NCBI RefSeq assembly: GCF_019930585.1
Contig: NZ_CP082839.1
Coordinates: forward strand, 2,042,001-2,106,000
From: Sphingomonas nostoxanthinifaciens
Lineage (GTDB): Bacteria; Pseudomonadota; Alphaproteobacteria; Sphingomonadales; Sphingomonadaceae
Direction: 5' to 3'
Length of the DNA: 64,000 nt
The translations under genes and the position numbers were made by a program. The notes under the pieces were generated by a model. That model saw nothing but the letters and a program-made list of their open reading frames with translations. It was not told the origin of the DNA and ran no database searches. Positions 1 to 7,789 of this stretch are shown here, in pieces. The stretch's first letter is position 1. The number at the start of each line of letters is the position of its first letter.

Positions 1-1
1 T

Positions 2-682
2 CTGGATGGCGCCCACCGCGCGATTCGCCTCTCGCTGGTTCAGCGGATCGAGGACGTGGCGACCGCCGGCGTGGTCGAGAGCGGCGGATCGCGGCTGCTG
101 GCGCATGACGGCCGGCTGATCTCCTTTCACGCCGCCGGCCCGTTGCCGTCGCACGAGCGGATGCGCGTGCTTCATGTCGGCGGCGATGCGGCCAGCCTGG
201 CCTATGCGATCGACCGCGTGATCGACGTCGAGGATCTGCCGATCGACTACGCCCCCGCAGCGGCGGACGGCCCGATTGCCGGCGTGCTGCTGCGCGATGG
301 TCTGCCGATCGAATTGCTCGATCCCTTCTGGCTGTTCGCGCAGGCGCATGGCGAGGTGGCGGCCGGCAGCCTGAACGATGCGGACGGCGCACCGCCGCTC
401 TGCCTGCTCGCCGACGCCGACGATGCCTGGGCGCGCGCCGTGATGGCGCCGTTGCTGCGTGCTGCGGGCTATCGCGTCTCGCATGGCGCCCCGGCATCGG
501 GCGAACGCGTCGCGGTCGTAATCGCAAGCGGGGCCGCGCCGGCCGGGGTCGATGCGCCGCTGGTGCGTCTGCGCAGCACGCGCGAGGAGCCCGCGCCGGC
601 CGACGGCAGCGTCTATCGCTACGATCGCGCCGGGCTGCTGAGCGCGCTCGATCGTCACGCCCGCGCGAGGAAGCACGCATGA
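2..682 (+). CDS. cheA: Chemotaxis histidine kinase CheA, C-terminal part (cut by window edge)
   Basis: The reading frame enters from outside the window, so only the last 226 or so residues are visible and the Hpt, dimerisation and ATPase domains are missing. The first 110 or so visible residues resemble the CheW-like regulatory domain that docks CheA to receptor arrays (SRLLAHDGRLISF, then AIDRVIDVEDLPI). From about base 400 a second segment, 'CLLADADDAW' and 'LLRAAGYRV', looks like the receiver domain appended to some alphaproteobacterial CheA proteins, but no clear phosphoacceptor Asp follows (VAVVIASG). The stop overlaps the cheW start as ATGA, so the two are probably translationally coupled. 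The assignment rests on domain resemblance and on the cheW neighbour. Confidence 0.72.
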   Translation: MDGAHRAIRLSLVQRIEDVATAGVVESGGSRLLAHDGRLISFHAAGPLPSHERMRVLHVGGDAASLAYAIDRVIDVEDLPIDYAPAAADGPIAGVLLRDGLPIELLDPFWLFAQAHGEVAAGSLNDADGAPPLCLLADADDAWARAVMAPLLRAAGYRVSHGAPASGERVAVVIASGAAPAGVDAPLVRLRSTREEPAPADGSVYRYDRAGLLSALDRHARARKHA

Positions 683-1110
683 TCGGCCTGTTCCTGATCG
701 CCCGCATCGCCGACGAACGGGTGGCGCTCCCCACGGTCGCGGTCGGGTCGGTGGTCGAGGTGGACCAGGTCGCGCCGGTGCCCCGCGTCGCGCCGCACAT
801 CGCCGGCCTGTTCGCGTTGCGCAGCCGCGTGCTGACGGTGATCGACAGCCGTGCCGCGCTCGGGCTCGGCCGGATCGTGTGCACCGGCATCGGCACGGCG
901 GTGATCGTCGAGAGCGACGGCCACAGCTATGCGCTGCTGGTCGACGAGGTCGAGGACGTGGTCGAGGCGCTGCCCCCGGCGGCCTGCCCGTCGGTGCTGG
1001 AGCCGGGCTGGCGACGCGTCGCGCTCGGCACGATCCGTCATGAGGGACAGGCGCTGCTGCTGGTCGATCCGATCGCCTTGATCGCCGGCGAGGAGCGCTC
1101 GGCCGCCTGA
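679..1110 (+). CDS. cheW: Chemotaxis coupling protein CheW
   Basis: A 143-residue single-domain protein of the usual CheW size; it bridges chemoreceptors and the CheA kinase at the inner membrane. The sequence shows the CheW beta-barrel pattern: an N-terminal strand 'FLIARIADERVALP', a central 'GLFALRSRVLTVIDSRAALG' corresponding to the conserved G-x-x-x-LRG-x-x-xPV-x-DL region (less canonical here), and 'ALLVDEVEDVVE'. The start ATG overlaps the stop of the upstream kinase gene (ATGA). After its stop there are 82 bases without a gene before the next reading frame, which is unrelated to chemotaxis, so cheW probably ends the chemotaxis operon. Confidence 0.82.
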   Translation: MIGLFLIARIADERVALPTVAVGSVVEVDQVAPVPRVAPHIAGLFALRSRVLTVIDSRAALGLGRIVCTGIGTAVIVESDGHSYALLVDEVEDVVEALPPAACPSVLEPGWRRVALGTIRHEGQALLLVDPIALIAGEERSAA

Positions 1111-1192
1111 TCGCGCGTGGTGCGCCGATCCGACGCTGCGCTGCGACGTGCGGGGATGCGCGGGCTTGCGGCCGGCGTCGTCGCACCGGATC

Positions 1193-2239
1193 ATGGACCG
1201 CTTGAGCGGAGGGCGTGTGAAGGGATTGCTGCTGGCCGTGTTGGCGGCCGTGGGCGTGGGTGCGCAGGCCGATGGGACGAACGACCTGGCCGAGCATAGC
1301 CGGCTCGATCCGCCGGCGCTCGCGCGGACCGAACCGACATTGGCGATCCTGAAATCGCGGCTGGATGCCGAGGCGCGCGGCAGCGGCACGCGGGTCGGGC
1401 TCGCCGCGATCGATCTCACCACCGGCACGATGGTCTCGGTCAATGGCGACCAGCAATTCCCGATGGCGAGCACGGTGAAGGTCGCCATCGCTGCCGCCTT
1501 TCTCGACGGGGTTCAGCATGGCCGGCTGTCGCTCGACGAACGCTACGGGCTGTCGGCGCACGAGCGACGCTTCGCGCGCGGGCTGGGCGACATGCGGCTG
1601 TTCGGCGGGCGGCGTTCGGGTGCCGAGCTGCTCGACCTGATGCTCACGCGCAGCGACAACAGTGCGGCCGACACCTTGCTTGCCGCGATCGGCGGCACGC
1701 GCGCGCTCGGCAACTGGCTGACGGCGGCGGGGATCAGCGGCCAGCGCGTCGACCGCTCGATCGCCGAATTGCTGCGCGATCATGAAGTGCGCAAGCGGAT
1801 GCGCGTCGGGCGTGGGCGGCATCGCCACTGGATCACCGTCTCGGTGCCGCGCGCGGCCCCCGCCGGCGACAAGCGCGACAGCTCGACGCCCGAGGCGATG
1901 GCGGCGTTGCTCGTCAAGCTGCGCGGCGGCGAACTGCTCGATCGTCAGCGCACCGATTATCTGTTCGAGGTTATGGCGCGCTGCCGCACCGGCCCGGGGC
2001 GCATCCGTGGGCTGCTGCCGGCCGGCACGCCGGTGGCGCACAAGACCGGCACGATGAACGGCGTCACCGATGACGTCGGCATCGTCGGCCTGCCCAACGG
2101 GCACGCACTGGCGGTGGCGATCTTCGAGACCGGCCGCGGCGGCCCGCGCGCGCACGATCGCAAGATCGCGCAGCTCTCGCGAATGCTCTACGACCATTTC
2201 GGCGCGGCATCGGGCGGCACGACCAGCGCGCCGATGTGA
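1193..2239 (+). CDS. Class A beta-lactamase-like serine hydrolase, exported
   Basis: 348 residues from the ATG at 1193; a GTG at 1217 preceded by GGAGGG is an alternative start. Both give a hydrophobic signal sequence (KGLLLAVLAAVGVGAQA), so the product is probably periplasmic. The penicillin-binding fold signatures are in order: S93-T-V-K96 (nucleophile Ser plus Lys), S154-D-N, and K284-TGT. 'GDKRDSSTPEAMAALL' matches the segment after the omega loop in class A enzymes. The omega loop itself reads 'VDRSIAELLRDHE' and is followed by an insertion, so the usual E166 and N170 are not where expected (I190 aligns with E166; E192 lies two residues further). It could be a true beta-lactamase with a shifted general base, or a related hydrolase or transpeptidase. 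Confidence 0.8.
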   Translation: MDRLSGGRVKGLLLAVLAAVGVGAQADGTNDLAEHSRLDPPALARTEPTLAILKSRLDAEARGSGTRVGLAAIDLTTGTMVSVNGDQQFPMASTVKVAIAAAFLDGVQHGRLSLDERYGLSAHERRFARGLGDMRLFGGRRSGAELLDLMLTRSDNSAADTLLAAIGGTRALGNWLTAAGISGQRVDRSIAELLRDHEVRKRMRVGRGRHRHWITVSVPRAAPAGDKRDSSTPEAMAALLVKLRGGELLDRQRTDYLFEVMARCRTGPGRIRGLLPAGTPVAHKTGTMNGVTDDVGIVGLPNGHALAVAIFETGRGGPRAHDRKIAQLSRMLYDHFGAASGGTTSAPM

Positions 2240-2346
2240 GGCGCGCGGGTTGCGGGCACCAAACCGGCCCCGTCGCCGTTTCACGACGGACAGGCGGTGA
2301 AGGAGCGGCTATTGCCCGTACGCCTGATCGGAAAAGGATGAGTGGC

Positions 2347-3462
2347 ATGATCGTCGGTACGGTTCGCGAGGTTAAGACGCACGAATATCGCGTCGGGCTG
2401 ACGCCCGAAAGCGCGCGCGAGATGGCCGCGAACGGGCATCGCACGCTGGTCGAGAGTGGGGCCGGGGAGGGCATCGGCGCCAGCGACGACGATTATCGCC
2501 GCGCGGGCGCCGAGGTGATCGCCACTGCGGCCGAGGTGTTTGCGCAGGCCGACATGATCGTGAAGGTCAAGGAGCCGCAGCCGGCCGAGCGCGCGATGCT
2601 GCGCCCCGGCCAGATCCTCTACACCTACCTCCATCTCGCGCCCGATCCGGAACAAGCGGAGGATCTGCTTCGCTCGGGCGCGATCTGCATCGCCTATGAG
2701 ACGGTGACCGACGCGCATGGCGCGTTGCCGCTGCTGAAGCCGATGAGCCAGGTCGCCGGCCGCATGTCGATCCAGGCGGGCGCGACCGCGCTCGAGAAGG
2801 CGCATGGCGGGCGCGGCGTGCTGCTGGGCGGCGTGCCGGGCGTGCTGCCGGCGAAGGTCGCGGTGCTCGGCGGCGGCGTGGTCGGCTTCAACGCAGCGCA
2901 GATGGCGGTCGGGCTCGGCGCCGACGTCGTGATCCTCGATCGCAGCCCCGAAGTGCTGGAGCGGCTGGGCATCCACTTTGAATCGCGCGCCAAGACGCGC
3001 TTTGCCAACAGCGCCAACGTCGCTGAGAGCGTCACCGAGGCCGATCTGGTGATCGGCGCCGTGCTGGTCGCGGGCGCGGCGGCACCGAAGCTGGTGAACG
3101 CCGCGATGCTCAAGGACATGAAGCGCGGCGCGGTGCTGGTCGACGTCGCGATCGATCAGGGCGGCTGCTTCGAGACGAGCCGCCCGACCACGCATGCCGA
3201 GCCGACCTACATCGTCGACGGCGTGGTGCATTATTGCGTCGCCAACATGCCCGGCGCGGTGGCGCGGACGAGCACCTACGCGCTCAACAACGTGACGCTG
3301 CCGCACGCGCTGCGCATCGCCAATCTCGGCTGGAAGGCGGCACTCCAGCGCGATCCGCACCTGCTGGCGGGGCTCAACGTTTGCGAGGGCAAGGTGACGC
3401 ACCCCGCCGTCGCCGAGGCGCTGGGCAAGCCGTTCGTGCCGCCGACCGACGCGCTGGCCTGA
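2347..3462 (+). CDS. ald: Alanine dehydrogenase
   Basis: 371 residues, the standard length for NAD-dependent L-alanine dehydrogenase, which interconverts alanine and pyruvate plus ammonia in the cytoplasm. The start at 2347 ([20 protein letters not shown]) matches the family N-terminus, and an AAAAGGA ribosome site lies 9 bases upstream; the frame is open further upstream but that part has no family resemblance. Visible features are the substrate-binding N-terminal region, '[15 protein letters not shown]', the Rossmann motif '[24 protein letters not shown]', here quoted in overlapping parts (GGGVVG is the core), and '[19 protein letters not shown]' near the C-terminus. A palindromic repeat follows the gene and separates it from the convergent ydfG-like gene. 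Confidence 0.93.
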   Translation: MIVGTVREVKTHEYRVGLTPESAREMAANGHRTLVESGAGEGIGASDDDYRRAGAEVIATAAEVFAQADMIVKVKEPQPAERAMLRPGQILYTYLHLAPDPEQAEDLLRSGAICIAYETVTDAHGALPLLKPMSQVAGRMSIQAGATALEKAHGGRGVLLGGVPGVLPAKVAVLGGGVVGFNAAQMAVGLGADVVILDRSPEVLERLGIHFESRAKTRFANSANVAESVTEADLVIGAVLVAGAAAPKLVNAAMLKDMKRGAVLVDVAIDQGGCFETSRPTTHAEPTYIVDGVVHYCVANMPGAVARTSTYALNNVTLPHALRIANLGWKAALQRDPHLLAGLNVCEGKVTHPAVAEALGKPFVPPTDALA

Positions 3463-3471
3463 CTGCTTCAT

Positions 3472-3552
3472 CGTCGCCCCGGACTTGATCCGGGGCCCCG
3501 CTGCTTGCAATCCGAAGAAGAAGCGGGATCCCGGATCAAGTCCGGGATGACG
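3472..3552. repeat. Palindromic repeat copy 1, between convergent genes
   Basis: Inverted arms at 3472-3494 and 3530-3552 pair over 23 bases with two mismatches; the core is 'GGACTTGATCCGGG'. The loop is about 35 bases. It sits between the 3' ends of ald and the ydfG-like gene and could act as a bidirectional terminator. It shares the outer 'GTCATCCC...GGGATGAC' frame with the copies near 23517, 32972, 42812 and 45458. Confidence 0.85.
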
Positions 3553-3557
3553 GACTG

Positions 3558-4307
3558 CTATTGTTTCGTGCGCGCCACCTGGAAGCCGGCGAAGGACTGG
3601 CTGACCGGCATGATCTCGAGCGTGTTGACGTTGAGATGCGGCGGCAGCGCGGCGATCCACAGGATCGTCGCGGCGATGTCCTCGGCGGTCATCGGATCGG
3701 AGCCGGCGTAGAGCGTGTCGGAGGCGGACTGGTCGCCGCCGGTGCGAACGAGCGTGAATTCGGTTTCGACCATGCCCGGCTCGATCGAACTGACCCGCAC
3801 CCCGGTGCCATGCAGATCCGCGCGCAGGTTGAGCGTGAGCTGCCGCACGAACGCCTTGGTGCCGCCATAGACGTTGCCGCCGGTGTACGGATAGGTGCCC
3901 GCGACCGAGGCGAGGTTGACGATCGCCCCCTTGCGCTCGATCAGCCCCGGCAGCAACCGGTGCGTGACCGTCACCAGCGCGGTGACGTTGGTGTCGATCA
4001 TCGTCCGCCAGTCGTCGAGCTTCGCCGCCTGCGCCGGCACCGTGCCGAGCGCGAGCCCGGCATTGTTGACCAGCAGGTCGATGCCGCTAAAGCGATCGGG
4101 CAAGGCGTCGAGCGCCACATCCAGCGCCGCCGCGTCGCGAATGTCGAACGCGGCGGTGTGGACCCGCTCGCCCAGTTCCGCGGCCAGCGGTGCGAGGCGA
4201 TCGGCGCGACGGCCGGTCGCGATCACCTGCCAGCCGGCGCCCACCAGCGCACGCGTGGTCGCCTCGCCGATGCCGGAGGTCGCCCCGGTCACGATCGCCG
4301 TCTTCAT
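3558..4307 (-). CDS. ydfG: YdfG-type SDR oxidoreductase (3-hydroxy acid dehydrogenase family)
   Basis: 249 residues, the length of the E. coli NADP-dependent L-allo-threonine/3-hydroxy acid dehydrogenase YdfG, which it resembles throughout. Motifs are the cofactor site TGATSGIG near the N-terminus, 'VIATGRRADRL' consistent with NADP preference, NNAGLALG, 'GGNVYGGTKAFVRQ' with the catalytic Y-x-x-x-K, and the C-terminal 'NTLEIMPVSQSFAG' typical of this subfamily. It is the last gene of a minus-strand run of dehydrogenases and begins 27 bases after the stop of the aldehyde dehydrogenase gene, so it may share its transcript. Exact substrate is not determined by sequence. Confidence 0.9.
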   Translation of the reverse strand: MKTAIVTGATSGIGEATTRALVGAGWQVIATGRRADRLAPLAAELGERVHTAAFDIRDAAALDVALDALPDRFSGIDLLVNNAGLALGTVPAQAAKLDDWRTMIDTNVTALVTVTHRLLPGLIERKGAIVNLASVAGTYPYTGGNVYGGTKAFVRQLTLNLRADLHGTGVRVSSIEPGMVETEFTLVRTGGDQSASDTLYAGSDPMTAEDIAATILWIAALPPHLNVNTLEIMPVSQSFAGFQVARTKQ

Positions 4308-4334
4308 GCTACGCTCCGTCGCTTGTGCGCCGCC

Positions 4335-5738
4335 TTACACCCGCGCGGTGATGACCTGGATCTGGGTGAACTCCTCCAGCCCCTCGTCGGCATATTCGAC
4401 GCCGAAGCCCGACTGGTTGGCGCCCGCGAACGGAATGTGGTGGGCGAGGTCGGGATGGCGGTTGATCCACACCGATCCGCTCTCCATCCGCTCGGCGAAG
4501 CTGCGCGCGCGCTCGGGATTGGTCGACCACACCGAACCGCCGAGGCCGTAGGGCGAGGCGTTGGCGCGCGCGAGCGCATCCTCGGGATCCTCGTAGCGGA
4601 TCACCGGCAGCACCGGGCCGAACTGCTCCTCGTCGACCAGCCGCGTGCCGTCGCTGATGTCGCGCACGATCTGCGGGCGGATGAAATAGCCATGCTCGGG
4701 CAGGGTGCCGCTGTCGCCCATGATCGTGCCGTGCTGGGCGGCATCGTCGATCAGGCCGCGCACGCGATCGAACTGCGCCTTGTTCTGCAGCGGGCCGAAC
4801 TGCGTGCCCTGCTCCAGCCCGTCGCCGACGATCGCGCCCTCGCACAGCGTCGCCAGCTCGTCGCAGACGTCGTCGTAGAGCGCATCGGGCACGTAGGCGC
4901 GCTTGATCGCGACGCAGATCTGGCCGCTATTGCCGAACGCGCCGGTGAACAGGCCGCCGGCGACCTCCTTGGGGTTGCAGTCGTCCAGCACCAAGGCGGC
5001 GTCGTTGCCGCCCAGCTCCAGCGTCAGGCGCTTGAGCGTGTCGGCGGCGTTCGCCATCACCTTGCGGCCGGTCGCGGTCGAGCCGGTGAAGCTGATGCGG
5101 CGCACGTCGGGATGCGAGGTGAGCTTCGGCCCGACCGTGCCGTCGTCGCCGACGACGTTGAGCACGCCCTTGGGCAACGCTTCGGCGATCAGCATCGCCG
5201 CGCGCAGCGTGGTGAGCGGGGTGGTCGGCGCCGGCTTGGCGACGACGGTGTTGCCGGCGACGAGCGCGGCGGCGATCTTGCCGACCATCATCGACAGCGG
5301 GAAGTTCCACGCGACAATCGTCACCACCACGCCCAGCGGGCGGCGGCGCTGGACAATGCGGCGGCCGTCGGCATCCTCGCTCGTGCGGTCGGCGAGCGCC
5401 TTGCCCGAGGCGCGGCGGAAGGTGGCGGCGGAGCCGTTGACCTCGCGCAGCGCGTTGACGAGCGGCTTGCCCTGTTCCTGCGTCAGGATGCGCGCGAGCA
5501 TGTCGGCATTTGCCTCGAGGATGTCGCCGCAGGCGTGCAGCGCCGCCTCGCGCTCGGCGACCGAAGTCGCCGCCCACGCCGGATAGGCCGCCTTGGCGGC
5601 TGCCACCGCCTGATCGAGCTGCGCGTCGGACGGCACCGGCGCGGTCGCGAACGGCTCGGCCAGCGCAGGGTTGACGACATCGATATCGCGCTCCCCGTCG
5701 ACCAGCGCGCCGTCGATCAGCATGGAGACATCGGCCAT
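4335..5738 (-). CDS. NAD(P)-dependent aldehyde dehydrogenase family protein
   Basis: 467 residues, typical for a soluble ALDH that oxidises an aldehyde to the carboxylate. It has the cofactor-binding 'VAWNFPLSMM', 'FTGSTATGRKV', the general base E241 in LELGGND, and the catalytic nucleophile C275 in GQICVA; the 34-residue spacing between them is the family norm. The C-terminal 'EEQFGPVLPVIRYED' and 'PFAGANQSGFG' are also standard. It resembles the succinate-semialdehyde/aliphatic aldehyde branch, but the substrate cannot be fixed. It lies downstream of an alcohol dehydrogenase and an SDR on the same strand, which suggests an alcohol to aldehyde to acid route. A gap of 130 bases with an inverted repeat separates it from the SDR gene upstream. 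Confidence 0.9.
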   Translation of the reverse strand: MADVSMLIDGALVDGERDIDVVNPALAEPFATAPVPSDAQLDQAVAAAKAAYPAWAATSVAEREAALHACGDILEANADMLARILTQEQGKPLVNALREVNGSAATFRRASGKALADRTSEDADGRRIVQRRRPLGVVVTIVAWNFPLSMMVGKIAAALVAGNTVVAKPAPTTPLTTLRAAMLIAEALPKGVLNVVGDDGTVGPKLTSHPDVRRISFTGSTATGRKVMANAADTLKRLTLELGGNDAALVLDDCNPKEVAGGLFTGAFGNSGQICVAIKRAYVPDALYDDVCDELATLCEGAIVGDGLEQGTQFGPLQNKAQFDRVRGLIDDAAQHGTIMGDSGTLPEHGYFIRPQIVRDISDGTRLVDEEQFGPVLPVIRYEDPEDALARANASPYGLGGSVWSTNPERARSFAERMESGSVWINRHPDLAHHIPFAGANQSGFGVEYADEGLEEFTQIQVITARV

Positions 5739-5801
5739 CGCGTATCACCTCTTCGTTCGTGTCGGGCAGGCGCGGGGGCGCCCCGGAATGCGCACCTGTT
5801 C

Positions 5802-5823
5802 TGCCCTGAGGCCTTTCAGGGCA
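5802..5823. other. Short perfect inverted repeat between two dehydrogenase genes
   Basis: TGCCCTGA at 5802-5809 pairs with TCAGGGCA at 5816-5823 around a six-base loop. It lies in the 130-base gap between the minus-strand SDR gene and the aldehyde dehydrogenase gene. There is no T-tract on the minus strand, so an operator or an attenuating hairpin is as likely as a terminator. Confidence 0.4.
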
Positions 5824-5868
5824 AGGATATTTTGCGCCCGCGTCGGCCCTACCGGCGAATGAGTGCGA

Positions 5869-6603
5869 TCAGGGTGCGACCTGCTTGACCGGACGGATCA
5901 GGATCTCCTCCACCAGCACGCGCGGCGGCTGGGCGAAAGCGTAGACCAATGCCTGCGCGATATCCTCAGGCTGGAGCGCGTCGATCTCCTCGCGGCGCTT
6001 GCGCATCTGCTCCTCGGGCACGTTGTCGCCCCATTCGGTCCACACCGCGCCCGGCTCGATCACCGAGACGCGGATGCCGTCGGCGGCCAGTTCCTTGCGC
6101 AGCGCGTCGTGGAAGCCGACCACGGCGAACTTGGTGGCGTTGTAGACCGACCAGCCGGCGATGCCGTAGCGCCCGCCGACGCTCGACACCGACGAGATCA
6201 TCGCCCCCGGCCGCCCGCGCAGCAGCGGGATTGCGGCATGCGTGCAATTCAGCACGCCGTAGAGGTTGGCATCGATCTGGGTGCGCCAGTCCTCGGGCCT
6301 GGTATCGGCGAACGGGCCGTTGATGCCGACGCCGGCATTGTTGAACAGCAGATCGAGCCCGCCGAACCGCTCGCGCACCTGCGCGAACAGGGCATCGACC
6401 TGGCCCGCGTCGCCGACATCGGCGGTGATCGCCACCGCTTTGTCGCCCAGCTCGGCGGCGAGTGCCGCGATCTTGTCGGCACGGCGCGCGGCGAGCACGA
6501 CCGAGACGCCTTCCTCCACCAGCAGCCGCGCGGTGGCGACGCCGATGCCGCTCGACGCGCCGGTGACGACCGCGACGCGGCCGGAAAGATCCTGCATCTG
6601 CAT
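5869..6603 (-). CDS. SDR family NAD(P)-dependent oxidoreductase
   Basis: 244 residues, the size of a classical short-chain dehydrogenase. The cofactor motif TGASSGIG, the NNAG motif (in LLFNNAGVGIN), the catalytic Ser in 'SSVSSVGG' and Y-x-x-x-K in 'SVYNATKFAV' are all present, followed by 'IEPGAVWTEW'. The gene starts 3 bases after the stop of the zinc alcohol dehydrogenase gene, so the two are almost certainly co-transcribed. This SDR type includes many broad clade members annotated only as oxidoreductases, and the substrate is unknown. Confidence 0.88.
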   Translation of the reverse strand: MQMQDLSGRVAVVTGASSGIGVATARLLVEEGVSVVLAARRADKIAALAAELGDKAVAITADVGDAGQVDALFAQVRERFGGLDLLFNNAGVGINGPFADTRPEDWRTQIDANLYGVLNCTHAAIPLLRGRPGAMISSVSSVGGRYGIAGWSVYNATKFAVVGFHDALRKELAADGIRVSVIEPGAVWTEWGDNVPEEQMRKRREEIDALQPEDIAQALVYAFAQPPRVLVEEILIRPVKQVAP

Positions 6604-6606
6604 GGT

Positions 6607-7704
6607 TCAGGCCTCCTCGAGTTCCGGTTTCAGGCTGGCAATGTCGATGACATAGCGGAAGCGGACCTCGCCTGCCTTCATCTTCTTGTACGCCTCGTTG
6701 ACCTGCTGGATCGGGATGACCTCGACGTCGGGCGCGATGCCGTGCTCGGCGCAGAAATCGAGCACGTCCTGCGTCTCGGCGATCGAGCCGATCAGCGAGC
6801 CCGCGATCGACTTGCGCCCCATCACCAGCGCCTGATGGTTCCAGCCCGGCATCGGCGTCAGCGCGCCCACCGCGACGAAGGTGGCGCCATGCGCGAGCAG
6901 CGGCACGAACGGGTCGACGCGATGCTTCTCGGGAATGGTCGAGAGGATCAGGTCGAAATGGCGCTCGAGCGTCTTGTAGGCCTGCTTGTCGCCCTCCAGC
7001 ACGGCGGCGGCGCCGAGCGCGCGCGCCGCATCGGCCTTCTCCGGCGTGGTGGTGAACACCGTCACTTCCGCGCCCATCGCGCGCGCCAGCTTGACCGCCA
7101 TGTCGCCGAGGCCGCCAAACCCGACCACGCCCACCTTGTGGCCCGGCTTCACGCCCCAATGCCTGAGCGGCGAATAGGTCGTCACCCCCGCGCACAAAAT
7201 CGGCGCGGCCGCCTCGATCGGCAACGTCGCCGGCACCTTGAGGACGAAATCCTCCTTCACGACGACGACGTTGGAATAGCCGCCATAGCTGTTGTCGCGG
7301 CCATACATGTTGCCGCCGGCCTTGGCGGCCGGCACCATCGGGCCGTTATAGGTGGCGAGCCAGCTGTTCGGGCCCTCGCAATATTGCTCTTCGTGCGCCT
7401 CGCAGGGCGCGCATTCGCGACAGCTGTCGATCATGCAGCCGACGCCGACCAGGTCGCCTACCGCATGAAGGGTGACGCCGGTGCCGGTGCGCGTGACGCG
7501 GCCGACGATCTCGTGGCCCGGCATGCACGGATAGACGGTGTTGCCCCAGTCATTCTCCGCCTGATGGACGTCGGAATGGCACACGCCGCAATAGAGGATC
7601 TCGATCTCGACCTCGCCCGGCCCGGCGTCCTCGCGTTCGAACGCCAGCGGCTTCAGGCGCGAGAAGGAATGGTTGGCGGCATAGCCGATCGCCTTGATCG
7701 TCAT
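6607..7704 (-). CDS. Zinc-dependent NAD(P) alcohol dehydrogenase (YahK/CAD type)
   Basis: 365 residues from the ATG at 7704, which has an AAAGGA ribosome site six bases upstream. It is a medium-chain alcohol dehydrogenase. The catalytic zinc motif 'CGVCHSDVHQ', the GHE motif in 'PCMPGHEIVGRV', the structural-zinc cysteine cluster 'CRECAPCEAHEEQYC', and the Rossmann motif VVGFGGLGDMAVKLA are all intact. 'PLRHWGVKPGHKVGVVG' is characteristic of the YahK/cinnamyl alcohol dehydrogenase branch, which usually uses NADPH and reduces a wide range of aldehydes. It leads a tight pair with the SDR gene downstream and sits 85 bases after the PQQ dehydrogenase gene. Confidence 0.92.
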   Translation of the reverse strand: MTIKAIGYAANHSFSRLKPLAFEREDAGPGEVEIEILYCGVCHSDVHQAENDWGNTVYPCMPGHEIVGRVTRTGTGVTLHAVGDLVGVGCMIDSCRECAPCEAHEEQYCEGPNSWLATYNGPMVPAAKAGGNMYGRDNSYGGYSNVVVVKEDFVLKVPATLPIEAAAPILCAGVTTYSPLRHWGVKPGHKVGVVGFGGLGDMAVKLARAMGAEVTVFTTTPEKADAARALGAAAVLEGDKQAYKTLERHFDLILSTIPEKHRVDPFVPLLAHGATFVAVGALTPMPGWNHQALVMGRKSIAGSLIGSIAETQDVLDFCAEHGIAPDVEVIPIQQVNEAYKKMKAGEVRFRYVIDIASLKPELEEA

Positions 7705-7789
7705 GGAAAGTCCTTTGGGAGCAGGGGTTTGAGAGGCTGCCGCACATAACGCGCGGCAGCCGATGTCTTTCCGGCGATCGCGTCGGTCG

